From Atopobiaceae bacterium (GTDB lineage: Bacteria > Actinomycetota > Coriobacteriia > Coriobacteriales > Atopobiaceae), in assembly GCA_030525685.1 (NCBI GenBank), contig JAUNEG010000007.1, forward strand, positions 31,648 through 84,456: a stretch of 52,809 nt of DNA. Direction: 5' to 3'. Below the pieces are notes generated by a model, which was given only the letters and a program-made list of their open reading frames with translations, had not been told where the DNA came from and did no database searches. Every line of letters begins with the position of its first letter. The stretch's first letter is position 1. This document shows, piece after piece, positions 34,206 through 45,000 of the stretch. The translations under genes and the position numbers were made by a program.

Positions 34206-34229
34206 CACGCGGGGCGAGTTTGGTATAGT
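34202..34229 (+). promoter_or_regulatory. Promoter of tRNA-Phe
   Basis: TTGACA (34202-34207) and TATAGT (34224-34229) with a 16-bp spacer, ending 16 bp before the tRNA. This is the best sigma-70-type promoter in the window. Confidence 0.85.
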
Positions 34230-34245
34230 AATCCCCGCACCAAAT

Positions 34246-34321
34246 GGCTGGGTAGCTCAGTTGGTAGAGCAGGGGACTGAAAATCCCCGTGTCAGGGGTT
34301 CGACTCCCTTCCCCGCCACCA
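34246..34321 (+). tRNA. tRNA-Phe (anticodon GAA)
   Basis: A 76-nt tRNA with D arm GCTC/GAGC, anticodon stem GGGGA/TCCCC around CTGAAAA (anticodon GAA), T arm AGGGG/CCCTT with loop TTCGACT, and an encoded CCA end. The acceptor stem GGCTGGG/CCCCGCC has a T4-C69 mismatch; an A at position 69 would make it perfect. All other helices are sound, so it is still likely functional. Confidence 0.95.
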
Positions 34322-34383
34322 GAACTGTCGCAGGTCGGGGGCCATGTGTCTCCGGCCTGCTTTGTTTTTCTCGGCGCGCCGCC

Positions 34384-34722
34384 CTAGTAGCGGACCTCGA
34401 AGTCCCGCTCGCCGCGCACCACGTCGATCTCGTCCCGCTGGTCGACGGAGTAGCTCGCGCGCATCTCCCGACGGCCCATCTCCTCGAGCATCCGCGAGAA
34501 GAACGCCCCCACGTGCTCCGGCTCGCCCTGGACCTCGGTCGTGACGGAGCCGTCGGGCTCGTTTCGCACCCAGCCGGTGACGGAGAGCCCGCGCGCGACC
34601 ATCGCCGCGGTCCAGCGGAAGCCGACGCCCTGCACCCTGCCGACGAAGCGCACGCGCAGCCTCACGGCGTTCTCGGGCGTTTCCGCCCCGTCGTCGTCGC
34701 GCCTCCTCCAGAACGCAGCCAT
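34384..34722 (-). CDS. Acylphosphatase
   Basis: A 112-residue acylphosphatase (hydrolyses carboxyl-phosphate bonds). The phosphate loop VRFVGRVQGVGFRW holds the catalytic Arg and GWVRNEPDGSV the catalytic Asn, followed by EVQGEPEHVGAF. A short basic N-terminal tail (MAAFWRRRDDDG) precedes the domain. The open frame extends to 34911, but the ATG at 34722 behind GGAAGG is preferred. It is a single leftward gene between the tRNA and a divergent lipoprotein gene. Confidence 0.88.
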   Translation of the reverse strand: MAAFWRRRDDDGAETPENAVRLRVRFVGRVQGVGFRWTAAMVARGLSVTGWVRNEPDGSVTTEVQGEPEHVGAFFSRMLEEMGRREMRASYSVDQRDEIDVVRGERDFEVRY

Positions 34723-34840
34723 CGCGGCCTTCCGTCTCGACCCATCAAGTATGTGGCGCTCCCATGGCGCCCCGGCGCTCCCGCGGCCCGTTGCTACAAT
34801 AGTACCCGCGCCTTCAGGCCTACGCATACGGGAGAGAACG

Positions 34841-36739
34841 ATGGGCTGCACACGAAGAGAGTTTCTCGCTCTGGCGTCCGTGGGGACGCTCGCCGGCGTG
34901 GCGGGCTGCACGCCGGCCCAGAAGGAGCCGGAGCCCCCGGCGGACGACGCCTCCCAGGAGACGCCCCCCGTCGACCTCGCCGAGTTCGAGAGCCTGGCGC
35001 TCGACCCCTCGGCGTGGCACTACGACGAGGAGGGGGACGTCTACTACCAGCTCGGCCTCACCTACTGCCTCGCCCCCGCGACCGAGACCTACGAGTCCCT
35101 GGCGATCTTCGTGCCCGGCGCCTACTTCGACGCCGAGAAGAACGGCGACACGTACACCTGCACCGTGAACCAGAAGGCCGTGGTGGGAAACTTCACCGCC
35201 GCCACCGCGCCCATCCTCATGCCGATCAACTCCGGCGCGCTCTCCGCCCAGGCGAGCCCGACCGCCTACGGGTCCGAGGGGCTGGCCCCCTACCTCGGGC
35301 GCGGCTGCGTCTACGTCTACGCGGGGTTCCGCGGCCGCTCCGCCGCGGTGGACACCGCGACGGGCTCCGACGCGCTCATACCCGGCGGTGCCCCCTGGCC
35401 CGTCGTGGACCTCAAGGCGGCGATCCGCTACCTGCGCTACAACGCCTCCCTGCTGCCCTGCGACGCAAACCGCGTCTACGTCTTCGGCTTCGGCGCCGGC
35501 GGCGGCGTGAGCGCGGTCCTCGGCGCCTCCGGGGACTCCGCCCTCTTCGATCCCTACCTCGAGGAGATCGGCGCCGTGACGCACGACGCGTCGGGCGTCG
35601 CCGTCTCCGACGCCCTGGCGGGCAGCGCGTCGTGGTGCCCCGTCACCTCCTACGGCATGGCCGACGCCGCCTACGAGTGGTGCCAGGGCCAGTACGCGGA
35701 CGGCGGGGAGCGCGCCGAGGGGACGTGGACCCGCGAGCTCTCCCGCGACCTCGCCGGCGCCTACGCCGCCTGGGTCAACGAGATGGACCTGCGCAGCTCC
35801 GATGACTCCCAGCTCACGCTCGACGAGACCGAGGCCGGCGTCTACACGATGGGCTCCTACGCCGCCGCCCTTCTCGACGAGATCGACGAGGCCGCCACGC
35901 ACTTCGTGCGGAACACCGCCTTCCCCTACGCCTACACGCCCCAGCGCCTCGAGAACCCGATGTTCCCCGGCGACCCCAACCTCGCCACCGCGCGCGCCGC
36001 CGACCCCGCGTCCCAGCCCGGGACCTCGGGCGACGCGCCTGCGGACGGGACGGGGACGGGCGAGGAGCCCGCGCAGCCGGTCGGCGTGTCCCAGGTCCAG
36101 TCGACGATCTACGACTCCGCCCAGAGCTACTTCGCGTCCCTCAACGAGGACTCATGGTGGATCAACTACAATCACCGCTCCATGAGCGTCTCGGTCTCGA
36201 GCCTGCGCGACTTCGTCCTCCACATGCGCCCTGCGGCGCCCGAGGCCGCGCCCTTCGACCGGCCCGACCGCAGCTCCCGCGCGAACCAGCTCTTCGGCAT
36301 CGGCGAGGAGTCCACGCTCCACTTCTCCCCGTGCGTCGCGCAGGCGGTCGCCGCAGGCGCGCAGGACTACGCCGCCTGCGACGGGTGGGACGAGGAGTAC
36401 GAGACGGCCTGGGCCGAGGACCTCGAAAAGGTCGACGCCCTCGAGACGGACATGGCGGGCCGCGTCTCCATGATGGAGCCGCTCACGTGGCTGAGCGGCC
36501 ACTACGATGCCTACGGCCAGTCCACCGTCGCGCCCCACTGGCGCGTCAACGAGGGCCTCTTCGACACGGACGTCTCGCTGTGCGCGGCGGCGAACCTGGT
36601 GTTCGCGCTGAGGAAGTACGACGGGGTCGCCGAGGTCGATCACAACCCGGTCTGGGGGCGCGGTCACGTGCTCGCCGAGCGAAGCGGCTCGGCTGCGGCC
36701 AATCTCCTCGACTGGGTCGTCTCCTGCTGCTCCTCGTAA
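34841..36739 (+). CDS. Tannase/esterase-like alpha/beta-hydrolase lipoprotein without nucleophile Ser
   Basis: A 632-residue exported protein. The N-terminus MGCTRREFLALASVGTLAG has a twin-arginine motif and the lipobox VAGC, so it is a surface lipoprotein. The fold resembles bacterial subtype B tannases and feruloyl-type esterases (VDLKAAIRYLRYNASLLPCD, then the nucleophile elbow and an AVLGASGDS helix). The elbow reads GFGAGG: Gly218 stands where G-x-S-x-G has Ser. The C-terminal part keeps candidates for the acid and His (FDTDVSL and WGRGHVLAE). It may be a binding protein or non-hydrolytic relative. The ATG at 34841 follows GGGAGAG; the earlier frame is not coding. brnQ-like follows after 3 bp. 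Confidence 0.65.
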   Translation: MGCTRREFLALASVGTLAGVAGCTPAQKEPEPPADDASQETPPVDLAEFESLALDPSAWHYDEEGDVYYQLGLTYCLAPATETYESLAIFVPGAYFDAEKNGDTYTCTVNQKAVVGNFTAATAPILMPINSGALSAQASPTAYGSEGLAPYLGRGCVYVYAGFRGRSAAVDTATGSDALIPGGAPWPVVDLKAAIRYLRYNASLLPCDANRVYVFGFGAGGGVSAVLGASGDSALFDPYLEEIGAVTHDASGVAVSDALAGSASWCPVTSYGMADAAYEWCQGQYADGGERAEGTWTRELSRDLAGAYAAWVNEMDLRSSDDSQLTLDETEAGVYTMGSYAAALLDEIDEAATHFVRNTAFPYAYTPQRLENPMFPGDPNLATARAADPASQPGTSGDAPADGTGTGEEPAQPVGVSQVQSTIYDSAQSYFASLNEDSWWINYNHRSMSVSVSSLRDFVLHMRPAAPEAAPFDRPDRSSRANQLFGIGEESTLHFSPCVAQAVAAGAQDYAACDGWDEEYETAWAEDLEKVDALETDMAGRVSMMEPLTWLSGHYDAYGQSTVAPHWRVNEGLFDTDVSLCAAANLVFALRKYDGVAEVDHNPVWGRGHVLAERSGSAAANLLDWVVSCCSS

Positions 36740-36742
36740 GGG

Positions 36743-38127
36743 ATGTGCCGCATGGTCGGGACAACACGGGGGCAGGGGAGCCCCAGACTCTCCCCGAGAA
36801 AGTCGCTCTTCGTGGGCATCACGCTCTTCTCGATGTTCTTCGGGGCGGGAAACCTCATACTGCCGCCCCTGCTGGGGGTCCAGGCGGGCAGCGAGGTCGT
36901 GCCGGCGCTGCTCGGCTTCCTCGTGGCGGGCGTGGGCCTGCCCGTCCTGGGCATCGTCGTGGTGGCGCTCTCCGGCACCCTGCGGGAGCTCGCCTCGAGG
37001 GTCCATCCGGTCTTCGCGCGCGTGTTCGTCGCGCTCGTCTACCTCGCCATCGGCCCGTGCCTCGCCATCCCGCGCACGGCCTCGACCGCGTTCGAGATGC
37101 TCGCGCCGCTTCTCCCCGCCTCCCTGTCGCTCGAGACCTGGCGCGTCGCGTTCTCCGTCGTGTTCTTCGTCGCGGCGTACGTGCTGGCCATGCACCCCGG
37201 GCGCCTCACCCGCCTGTTGGGCCGCGTGACCGGTCCCGCGCTCATCATGCTCATCGTCGTCGTGGTCGCCTCGGCGGCCCTCATGCTCGCCGGCGCTCCC
37301 GACCTGCCTGCCGCCGCGCCCGTCGTCCCCTACGACGCCGGGGCGGCGACGCAGGGCTTCCTCACGGGCTACCAGACGATGGACCTGCTCGCGTCGCTCA
37401 CGTTCGGCATCGTCATCGCCACGAACGTGCGTGCCCTGGGCGTGACCGAGGACAGGGGCGTCATGCGCGAGGTGTGCCGCGCGGGCGCGATTGCCGGCGT
37501 GCTCATGGTCGCCGTGTACGCGGGCCTCGCGCTCGTGGGCTTCGAGCAGTGCGTCTCGCTCGCCGGCGCCACCAACGGCGCCACGGTGATCACCGCCTCG
37601 GCGACGGGACGCTTCGGCGTCGTCGGCACCGTCGTCGTCGCGGCCATCTTCCTGCTCGCCTGCCTGAACGTCTGCATCGGCCTCATCAGCTGCTGCGGGA
37701 CGTACTTCTCGGGGGAGGTCCCGCACCTCTCGTACCGCGTCTGCGCCCTCGCGTTCGCCGCCTTCTCCTGCGCGGTCTCGACCCTCGGGCTCGACGCCAT
37801 CCTCGCCTTCTCGGGGTCGCTGCTGGGCGTGATGTACCCCGTCGCGATCGTGCTCGTGCTGCTGGGCATGCTGCGCCGCTGGACGCTCTCCCGCCCGCGC
37901 GTCTGGCGCTGGGTCGTCGCCGTGACGGCGCTGGTGAGCGTGACCGAGGTGGTGCTCCCGCTGCTCGGGCTGCCGACCGGCGCGCTCCCGCTCTCCGACG
38001 CCGGCTTCGGCTGGGTGGCCCCCGCGCTTCTCGCCGCCGCGGCGGCCTGCCTCGTCCCGTCGGGCGAGAAGGACCGTCCCGTCGGCACCGAGGAACAACG
38101 ACAAGACTCTCCCCGAAAGGAGACGCC

Positions 38128-38131
<4 letters not shown>
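36743..38131 (+). CDS. brnQ: BrnQ-type branched-chain amino acid transporter
   Basis: A 462-residue membrane protein of the LIVCS family (Na+- or H+-coupled uptake of Leu, Ile, Val). N-terminal signature: KSLFVGITLFSMFFGAGNLI and PPLLGVQAG; also the region YQTMDLLASLTFGIVIATNV, with about 12 membrane segments. The hydrophilic C-terminal tail (EEQRQDSPRKETP) is short. ATGs at 36743 and 36752 are possible. The gene lies 3 bp after the tannase-like gene and overlaps the cyclophilin start (ATGA), so the three are likely one operon. Confidence 0.88.
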
Positions 38132-39143
<1,012 letters not shown>

Positions 39144-39238
39144 GGCGCCCGTCCTTCTCGCCGTGTGGGCGTCACGGGGAACGAACGCGGCATTCGACCA
39201 AAAAGGTAAACGCACTAACCTATACATATGACCCAATC

Positions 39239-39292
39239 TTGACAACACCTTATCCGCAAACGGCGTGAATATGCCCTTTTACGTGCTATACT
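39239..39292 (+). promoter_or_regulatory. Promoter region of the CarD-like gene
   Basis: A clear -10 TATACT (39287-39292) lies 24 bp before the ATG, with only a weak -35 at about 39265. A perfect TTGACA at 39239-39244 has no matching -10 at the usual distance. The whole 39180-39300 stretch is AT-richer than its surroundings. Confidence 0.5.
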
Positions 39293-39316
39293 TTCCTCAC
39301 GTGAAAGGAGCGGCGC

Positions 39317-39817
39317 ATGTATTCCGTTGGGGACTACCTCGTTCATCCCGGTCAGGGCGTCTGCCAGGTGAAGGATGTGACGTCCGGCTCGCAGGCGGTC
39401 TACCAGCTGCTTCCCATCGGCAAGCGCCATCCCGTGCACATCAGCTTCCCCGTCGCCAACGAGTCTCGCCTGCGCCCGGTCCTCTCGCGGGAGGAGGCGC
39501 GGCAGATCATCGACGACTACCCGACCATCGAGGTCGAGCGCTTCCAGGCCCGCAACAACTCCCTCGAGGAGGAGCACTATCGCACCGAGATGCGACAGGG
39601 CACCTGCCTGGACTCCGTTCGCATCCTGAAGACGTTCCGCGCGCGCATCGAGGAGCTCTCCGCCCGCAACAAGAAGCCCCCCGTCGCCTACGAGCGCATC
39701 CTCAAGGAGGCCCGGGAGCGCTCGTGCGCGGAGCTCGCCGTCGCGCTGGACTGCACGCCCGACGACGTCGTGATGCTCTTCCGGCGCAGCATGGGCGAGG
39801 AGCCCGGGGAGAACTAG
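39317..39817 (+). CDS. CarD-family transcriptional regulator
   Basis: A 166-residue CarD/CdnL-like protein. The N-terminal RNA polymerase-interacting domain reads MYSVGDYLVHPGQGVCQVKD, with the usual Tudor-like fold; the C-terminal half is helical (ARIEELSARNKKPPVAYERI). CarD proteins stabilise open complexes, especially at rRNA promoters, in actinobacteria. GAAAGGAG precedes the ATG. It stands alone with its own promoter. Because these proteins bind RNA polymerase rather than an operator, targets cannot be read from this window. Confidence 0.88.
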   Translation: MYSVGDYLVHPGQGVCQVKDVTSGSQAVYQLLPIGKRHPVHISFPVANESRLRPVLSREEARQIIDDYPTIEVERFQARNNSLEEEHYRTEMRQGTCLDSVRILKTFRARIEELSARNKKPPVAYERILKEARERSCAELAVALDCTPDDVVMLFRRSMGEEPGEN

Positions 39818-39933
39818 CTGTCCCCGCGCCGGTTACCGTTTGCGTTCCTTGCCGTGTGGGTGCTGTGAGAATCCGGCCCCTGCCCGTACAATGGTGGGGC
39901 TGAACGGATTCGAGACAGGAGGCGAGAAACGCC

Positions 39934-40230
39934 ATGACCACATCCGACGCTACGAAGACCTCTGACGACAGGGCCGTGATCACCGTCCTGGGCGGTGACC
40001 GCCCGGGCATCGTCGCCGCCGTCGCCGGCGCGCTCAGCGAGCGTGAGGCCAACATCCTCGACATCTCCCAGACCATCCTGCAGGGCATCTTCACGATGAC
40101 GATGCTCGTGGACCTCGCGGGCACGGACTTCTCGTCGCTCAAGGACTGCCTCGACGAGCTCGCCGAGGGCCTCGGCGTCCAGATCACGATGCAGCGCGAG
40201 AAGGTCTTCCGCTACATGTACCGCCTCTAG
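39934..40230 (+). CDS. ACT-domain protein, UPF0237 family
   Basis: A 98-residue single ACT-domain protein (AVITVLGGDRPGIVAAVAGA and NILDISQTILQGIFTMTMLV), of the UPF0237 group. ACT domains bind amino acids or other small ligands. In many bacteria this gene is followed by the UPF0210/DUF711 gene; here citrate synthase follows after 83 bp instead. AGGAGGCG precedes the ATG. The regulatory target is unknown. Confidence 0.85.
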   Translation: MTTSDATKTSDDRAVITVLGGDRPGIVAAVAGALSEREANILDISQTILQGIFTMTMLVDLAGTDFSSLKDCLDELAEGLGVQITMQREKVFRYMYRL

Positions 40231-40313
40231 GCCGCGCGCCGGAGGGAAGCTCAGACTCGGACGGCGCGTCGGGCCCTCGCCCCTCGCCCCGCAGCCCGAA
40301 GGAGGAGGCACGC

Positions 40314-41765
40314 ATGCTTCACATCACCAGGTCGAACGGTCGGCCCATCCTCACCCCGCGCGACACCCCGGCCTTCGACCACGTCGCCGACGCCTACCCC
40401 ATGCCGTCGGTGGGCCTGGGCCTGCCGCCCGTCTCGGACGGGCTCTACCACGGCTACGAGGACGTGGACGTGGTGCCCGCAGAGCTCTACGCCAAGTACG
40501 ACGTGAAGCGGGGCCTGCGCAACGCCGACGGCTCGGGCGTGCTCGTGGGCCTCACCACGATCTCCAACGTCCACGGCTACAACAAGACCGAGCACGGCGT
40601 GGAGCCCGACGAGGGCGACCTGATCTACCGCGGCTACCGCGTCGCCGACCTCATCGACCACTCCCAGGCCGAGGACCGCTTTGGCTACGAGGAGGTCGCG
40701 TACCTGCTCATCGCCGGCAAGCTGCCCACGCGCGAGGAGCTCGACGACTTCCGCGCGCGCATCGACGCACGCAAGCAGCTGCCCGAGGGCTACCTGCACA
40801 TCTTCCCGCGCGCCACGTACAGCCACAACATCATGAACGTCCTGCAGCGCGCGACGCTCCTGCTCTACGCCTTCGACCCCAACCCGGACGACACCTCGCC
40901 CACGCACGAGGTCGACGTGGCGCTCTCGCTGCTCGGCCGCTGGCCGCGGACGGCAGCCGTGGCGTACGCGGCGCACAAGGCCCAGCTCGCGGACGAGAAG
41001 CTCATGGTGCCCCCCGTGCGCGAGGGCTACACCATGGCGGAGACCGTGCTCGACGTCCTCAAGAGCGAGGAGGGCTTCACGCACGAGGAGGCCATGCTGC
41101 TCGACGTCATGCTCATCCTCCACGCGGAGCACGGCGGTGGCAACAACTCGACGTTCACCGCGCGCGTCCTGTCTTCGTCGGGCACCGACGCGTATTCCGC
41201 CTATGCCGCGGCGATCGGCTCGCTCAAGGGCCCCAAGCACGGCGGTGCCAACTTCAAGGTGAGCCAGATGATCGACGACGTGGCCTCCCACGTCCGCCGC
41301 TGGGACTCCGAGGACGAGGTGGCAGGCTATCTCGAGAAGATCGTCCGCAAGGAGGCCTTCGACAAGAGCGGCCTCGTCTACGGCCTGGGTCACGCCGTCT
41401 ACACGCTCTCCGACCCGCGCGCCCAGATCGTCAAGAAGTACGCGCGCAAGGTGGCTGCCGACAAGGGCCTGTCCGACCGCTTCGACCTCATCGAGAGCAT
41501 CGAGCGTCTGGGGCCGCAGGTCATGCGCGACGTCAAGGGCTCGGGTAAGGCCATCTGCGCCAACATCGACCTCTACACCGGCTTCATCTACTCGATGCTC
41601 GGCATCGAGCCGGACCTCTACACGGCCATCTTCGCCATGGCGCGCCTCGCCGGCTGGACCGCCCACCGCATGGAGGAGCTCTACGGCGCCGGGCGCATCA
41701 TCCGTCCCGCGTACAACTCCGTCATGCCCCACGGCGACGACTACGTGCCGATCGAAGAGCGATAG
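40314..41765 (+). CDS. Citrate synthase
   Basis: A 483-residue citrate synthase (acetyl-CoA plus oxaloacetate to citrate). Active-site histidines lie in LHAEHGGGNNSTFTARV and GLGHAVYTLSDPR, and AAAIGSLKGPKHGGAN is the standard central motif. It is about 50 residues longer than many family members, with an extended N-terminus (PAFDHVADAYPMPSVGL). GAAGGAGGAGG precedes the ATG. In a mainly fermentative actinobacterium it would serve glutamate synthesis rather than a full cycle. It is the last native gene before the foreign island and is followed by a strong terminator. Confidence 0.92.
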   Translation: MLHITRSNGRPILTPRDTPAFDHVADAYPMPSVGLGLPPVSDGLYHGYEDVDVVPAELYAKYDVKRGLRNADGSGVLVGLTTISNVHGYNKTEHGVEPDEGDLIYRGYRVADLIDHSQAEDRFGYEEVAYLLIAGKLPTREELDDFRARIDARKQLPEGYLHIFPRATYSHNIMNVLQRATLLLYAFDPNPDDTSPTHEVDVALSLLGRWPRTAAVAYAAHKAQLADEKLMVPPVREGYTMAETVLDVLKSEEGFTHEEAMLLDVMLILHAEHGGGNNSTFTARVLSSSGTDAYSAYAAAIGSLKGPKHGGANFKVSQMIDDVASHVRRWDSEDEVAGYLEKIVRKEAFDKSGLVYGLGHAVYTLSDPRAQIVKKYARKVAADKGLSDRFDLIESIERLGPQVMRDVKGSGKAICANIDLYTGFIYSMLGIEPDLYTAIFAMARLAGWTAHRMEELYGAGRIIRPAYNSVMPHGDDYVPIEER

Positions 41766-41807
41766 GCGCTTTCGGGCGCACGTTCTTCTCGCCAGGCGAA
41801 TGTTTGC

Positions 41808-41841
41808 GGCCGGGTCTCGGGAAACCGGGGCCCGGCCCTTT
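41808..41841 (+). terminator. Terminator of citrate synthase
   Basis: GGCCGGG (41808-41814) pairs with CCCGGCC (41831-41837), with an inner CGG/CCG pairing around a GAAA-type loop, followed by CTTT. It ends exactly where the left repeat of the island begins. Confidence 0.8.
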
Positions 41842-41874
41842 GAGGCTTATAGGACACTTTCTGTCCTATAAGCC
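41841..41874. repeat. Left boundary of foreign island: direct-repeat copy within a palindrome
   Basis: TGAGGCTTATAGGACA (41841-41856) recurs exactly at 52097-52112. It forms the left arm of a perfect 13-bp palindrome: GGCTTATAGGACA (41844-41856), CTTTC, TGTCCTATAAGCC (41862-41874). Base composition falls sharply from this point rightwards. Confidence 0.85.
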
Positions 41875-42042
41875 CATAATTCCTAGGTATATTCAGTTTT
41901 TCTCGCTTACTTTAACAGAATGAAACCTGGGCAGTTTTATAGCCCTGCCTTCATATTGAAATGGTATCGGCAGTGTGAGAAGATAAACCGAATGACGATT
42001 TAACAGGGAATCATCAGAGTCCGATGTGTTAGGTAGGTAGCG

Positions 42043-45000
42043 ATGAAAAGAAGGATACGTAGAGCTTTAGCTTTTGCCTTGAGCCTGGTCCTCATGGGGG
42101 GGGGTGCGGTTTCGATAGGTGCAGCAGCTCTCGCTTATGCCGCCACGATTGATGGCACAGCTCAGTCGTGGGCGACGGCCGCAGACGGTAATACGGCAGA
42201 GGGCTTGAAAGATGATACTGTCGCAATTGTTGAGGGCGTATCTGATGGCACAATACAAAACAAGTACGAACCGCGTGCTAATACTGCAGTTGCTGTACAG
42301 GAATGGGATGGATCGAATGTAGATGGTGTTGATCCGAATCCGTTCAAGTTTGAAATAGCTGCTCTTGTTGCGCAGACTTTCGGCGATGGGGATCCAGCGG
42401 CACCGGTTAGCGCTTGGAAACCTGGTCATGTGTTCTCATCGAAAGAGATTCCTGGTTTGTTTGACGGCATTAAATTCCGTTACGAGCTTGACGGTGGTCA
42501 GCCTGTCTACTATTTCGTAGGCTTTGACTATACAGAAATGTCACCGCTGGCAGCTGATGAATCTGACCCTAACGTAACAATGGGAGAACTTGGAAAGTGG
42601 AGTTTGCCAACCACGCTGCAACGGCAAGATGATGAGCTGCGTCCCGGATTTGACTTCGAATTGACTTCTAGTTTTACTCCCAAAGCTGACTATATTGGTT
42701 CGATTCCACCACTCCCGCTCAATGTTTCTGGTGGTGGCGAGACAAAGGTTGTTTCTTTGTCTACAAAAGCGGCGAAAGTAGCTTATCCGACCACGTATCG
42801 TTCAGATGGTTATCTGGGTTCTGCTCAGCAGAATAAGACTAAAGGAACGGCGCTTATTAGATTGCAAAAAGCCGCTGGTTCTCCCGTTACGTTAAACTAT
42901 AAGTGGGGTATTACCAATCCAAATGGTCGCGATGATGAGAAAGCTGTAACGGAGCTGAAAAAAGATCACGGAACTTATAAGGTAAATCAGAATACTGGTC
43001 AGGTGACTTTCACTCCGGACAGTGATTTCCCAGAGGCAGACTACGGCAAAGAACTTGAGGGCGTGCGTATCGTCAATACTGCCCCGATGTCTCAAGATAT
43101 TTCTGATAAAGAAATGGGCTTCACTCCAGAAATCGAAGCCTACAGACTTCCAAAAGGAGATGCTCGTCGCACGTGGGTGGAGGCTTTCTATAAGCCGAAG
43201 GTGAGAGCGCTATATCCTGAGGTGCCAAATCTTGAGGCTTTCGGGAAGATGGGCACCTCAATTACGCAGATTCCTAATCTCGCCCAAGACAGTGGCGATC
43301 CAGCCATTAAGTTAGAGACTTTGACTTTCGTTGACAGTGAAGACGCTGGATATCCTGCCGACGGTCCCGTTACCACAAAGAAGGTATCCGGTGAAGGCAC
43401 ATGGAATATTGACCCGAAGACTGGGGCAATTAGCTTTACTCCAGAGAAAGGATTCGCTGGTCATCCAACGCCTGTATTCTACAAGGCAAAGAATGAAGAC
43501 GGGCTTGCAACCACTGATGATGGTGACGATGCTGATTCGAAGTATGGCACTGGTAAAGTGACATATACTTACTCAGATGCGTCTGGATTGTATGCCAACA
43601 CGACTGGACCGCAGGGAGCACCGCAAAGCTCTTTCGATCAAGAAGATCCAGATGATGGGTTTATCGACGCGAAGGCAATGTTCCGCAATATCCCAGATGA
43701 ATGGTACGACGACTTTACATACAAGCTGCGCGGAGCTGATGATGAAGGAAAAGTCGTAGTAGCCGGACAAGGCACCTACACTATTGATGAGAAGACGGGT
43801 GAAGTGACGTTCACCCCAGAGGCGAGCTTCTATGGCACAGCACAAAGCGTGTTCATTGAGATAGCCAGCGGATACACCAACAAGAACGGGCAGACTGGTT
43901 CCCCGTCTGCGGTGTATACTCCAACGGTCACAAAATCCCCGGTGGTAGTGCGCCCAGAATTTGCCTCTGGCGCTATTGGTGAAACTCTGAGCCTGACCCC
44001 TGACTATTCTCAGCCTGATGGTTTAGAGCCTCTCGACCTCTCCTCTGTCACGTTCCTGAATGAGGACGGCTCACTTCCGCAACAGCCAATCAAGTCGCTT
44101 AAGGTGACAGGGCAGGGTACCTGGACAATTGACGACGCCGGAAAATTCACCTTTACACCAGAACTTGGTTTCGCGGGGGATCCAAAGCCGCAGCCATACA
44201 CTGCAAAGAATACTGCCGGTACGTATGCCTCAGCGGCCGAAGTTGGCGTGGTTTACGGTGGGCTGATTACCGTGCCGTCCACGACGGTTGGTCCGCAAAA
44301 TACCACTCAGCATTCCGATGACGACGATGCTTCAGATCATGGTGCAACCCGGGATGAGATGTTCCCAGATCTTGATTCGCAGTGGTTTAAGAATGAAGGC
44401 GGTCCGCTTGAGGTAAAGCTGCTTAATGCCGATGGCGATCCGGTTGACACTGTTGAGGTTCAAGATCAGGGTACCTATACGATTAACGCTGAAACTGGAC
44501 AGGTTACTTTCAAGCCAGTCGCTGATTTTTACGGTAAAGCTGAACCAGTGACGCTTTCCGTCACTGGTTTGAAAGACGAAAACGGCAAAGAGCTCAAGGT
44601 GACTACCACCTACACGCCTTTCGTCACAAAAGACGGTACGGTTTTGCCGAATGCTTTCGAGCAGTCAGATGCGGTCGGAAAACCATGGTCTGTGACTCCG
44701 GGCTACCAGAAAGACGGGTACAACATTGACCCGACGTCCGTTACGTTCCCAGACGGTACGCGCACCAAGAAAGTGGACGGCGAAGGTACATGGGAGATTA
44801 ACCCGCAAACGGGTGAATTTACATTCACGCCAGAACCTGGTTTCAACGAATCTCCTACACCTGTTTCTTACGACGGTAAGAGCAAAGAAACTGGTTTGAA
44901 GGCAACCGGTGGACATGTGACCATTGCCTACCCGCAGCCTTTCACTGTTCCTGCTACTACCTCCGCAGAGCAAGGTTTGACTCAGATTTCAACAGATAAA

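Noticed and set aside
40251..41732. 493-residue minus-strand frame opposite citrate synthase
   Set aside because: Shadow of citrate synthase with no family content.
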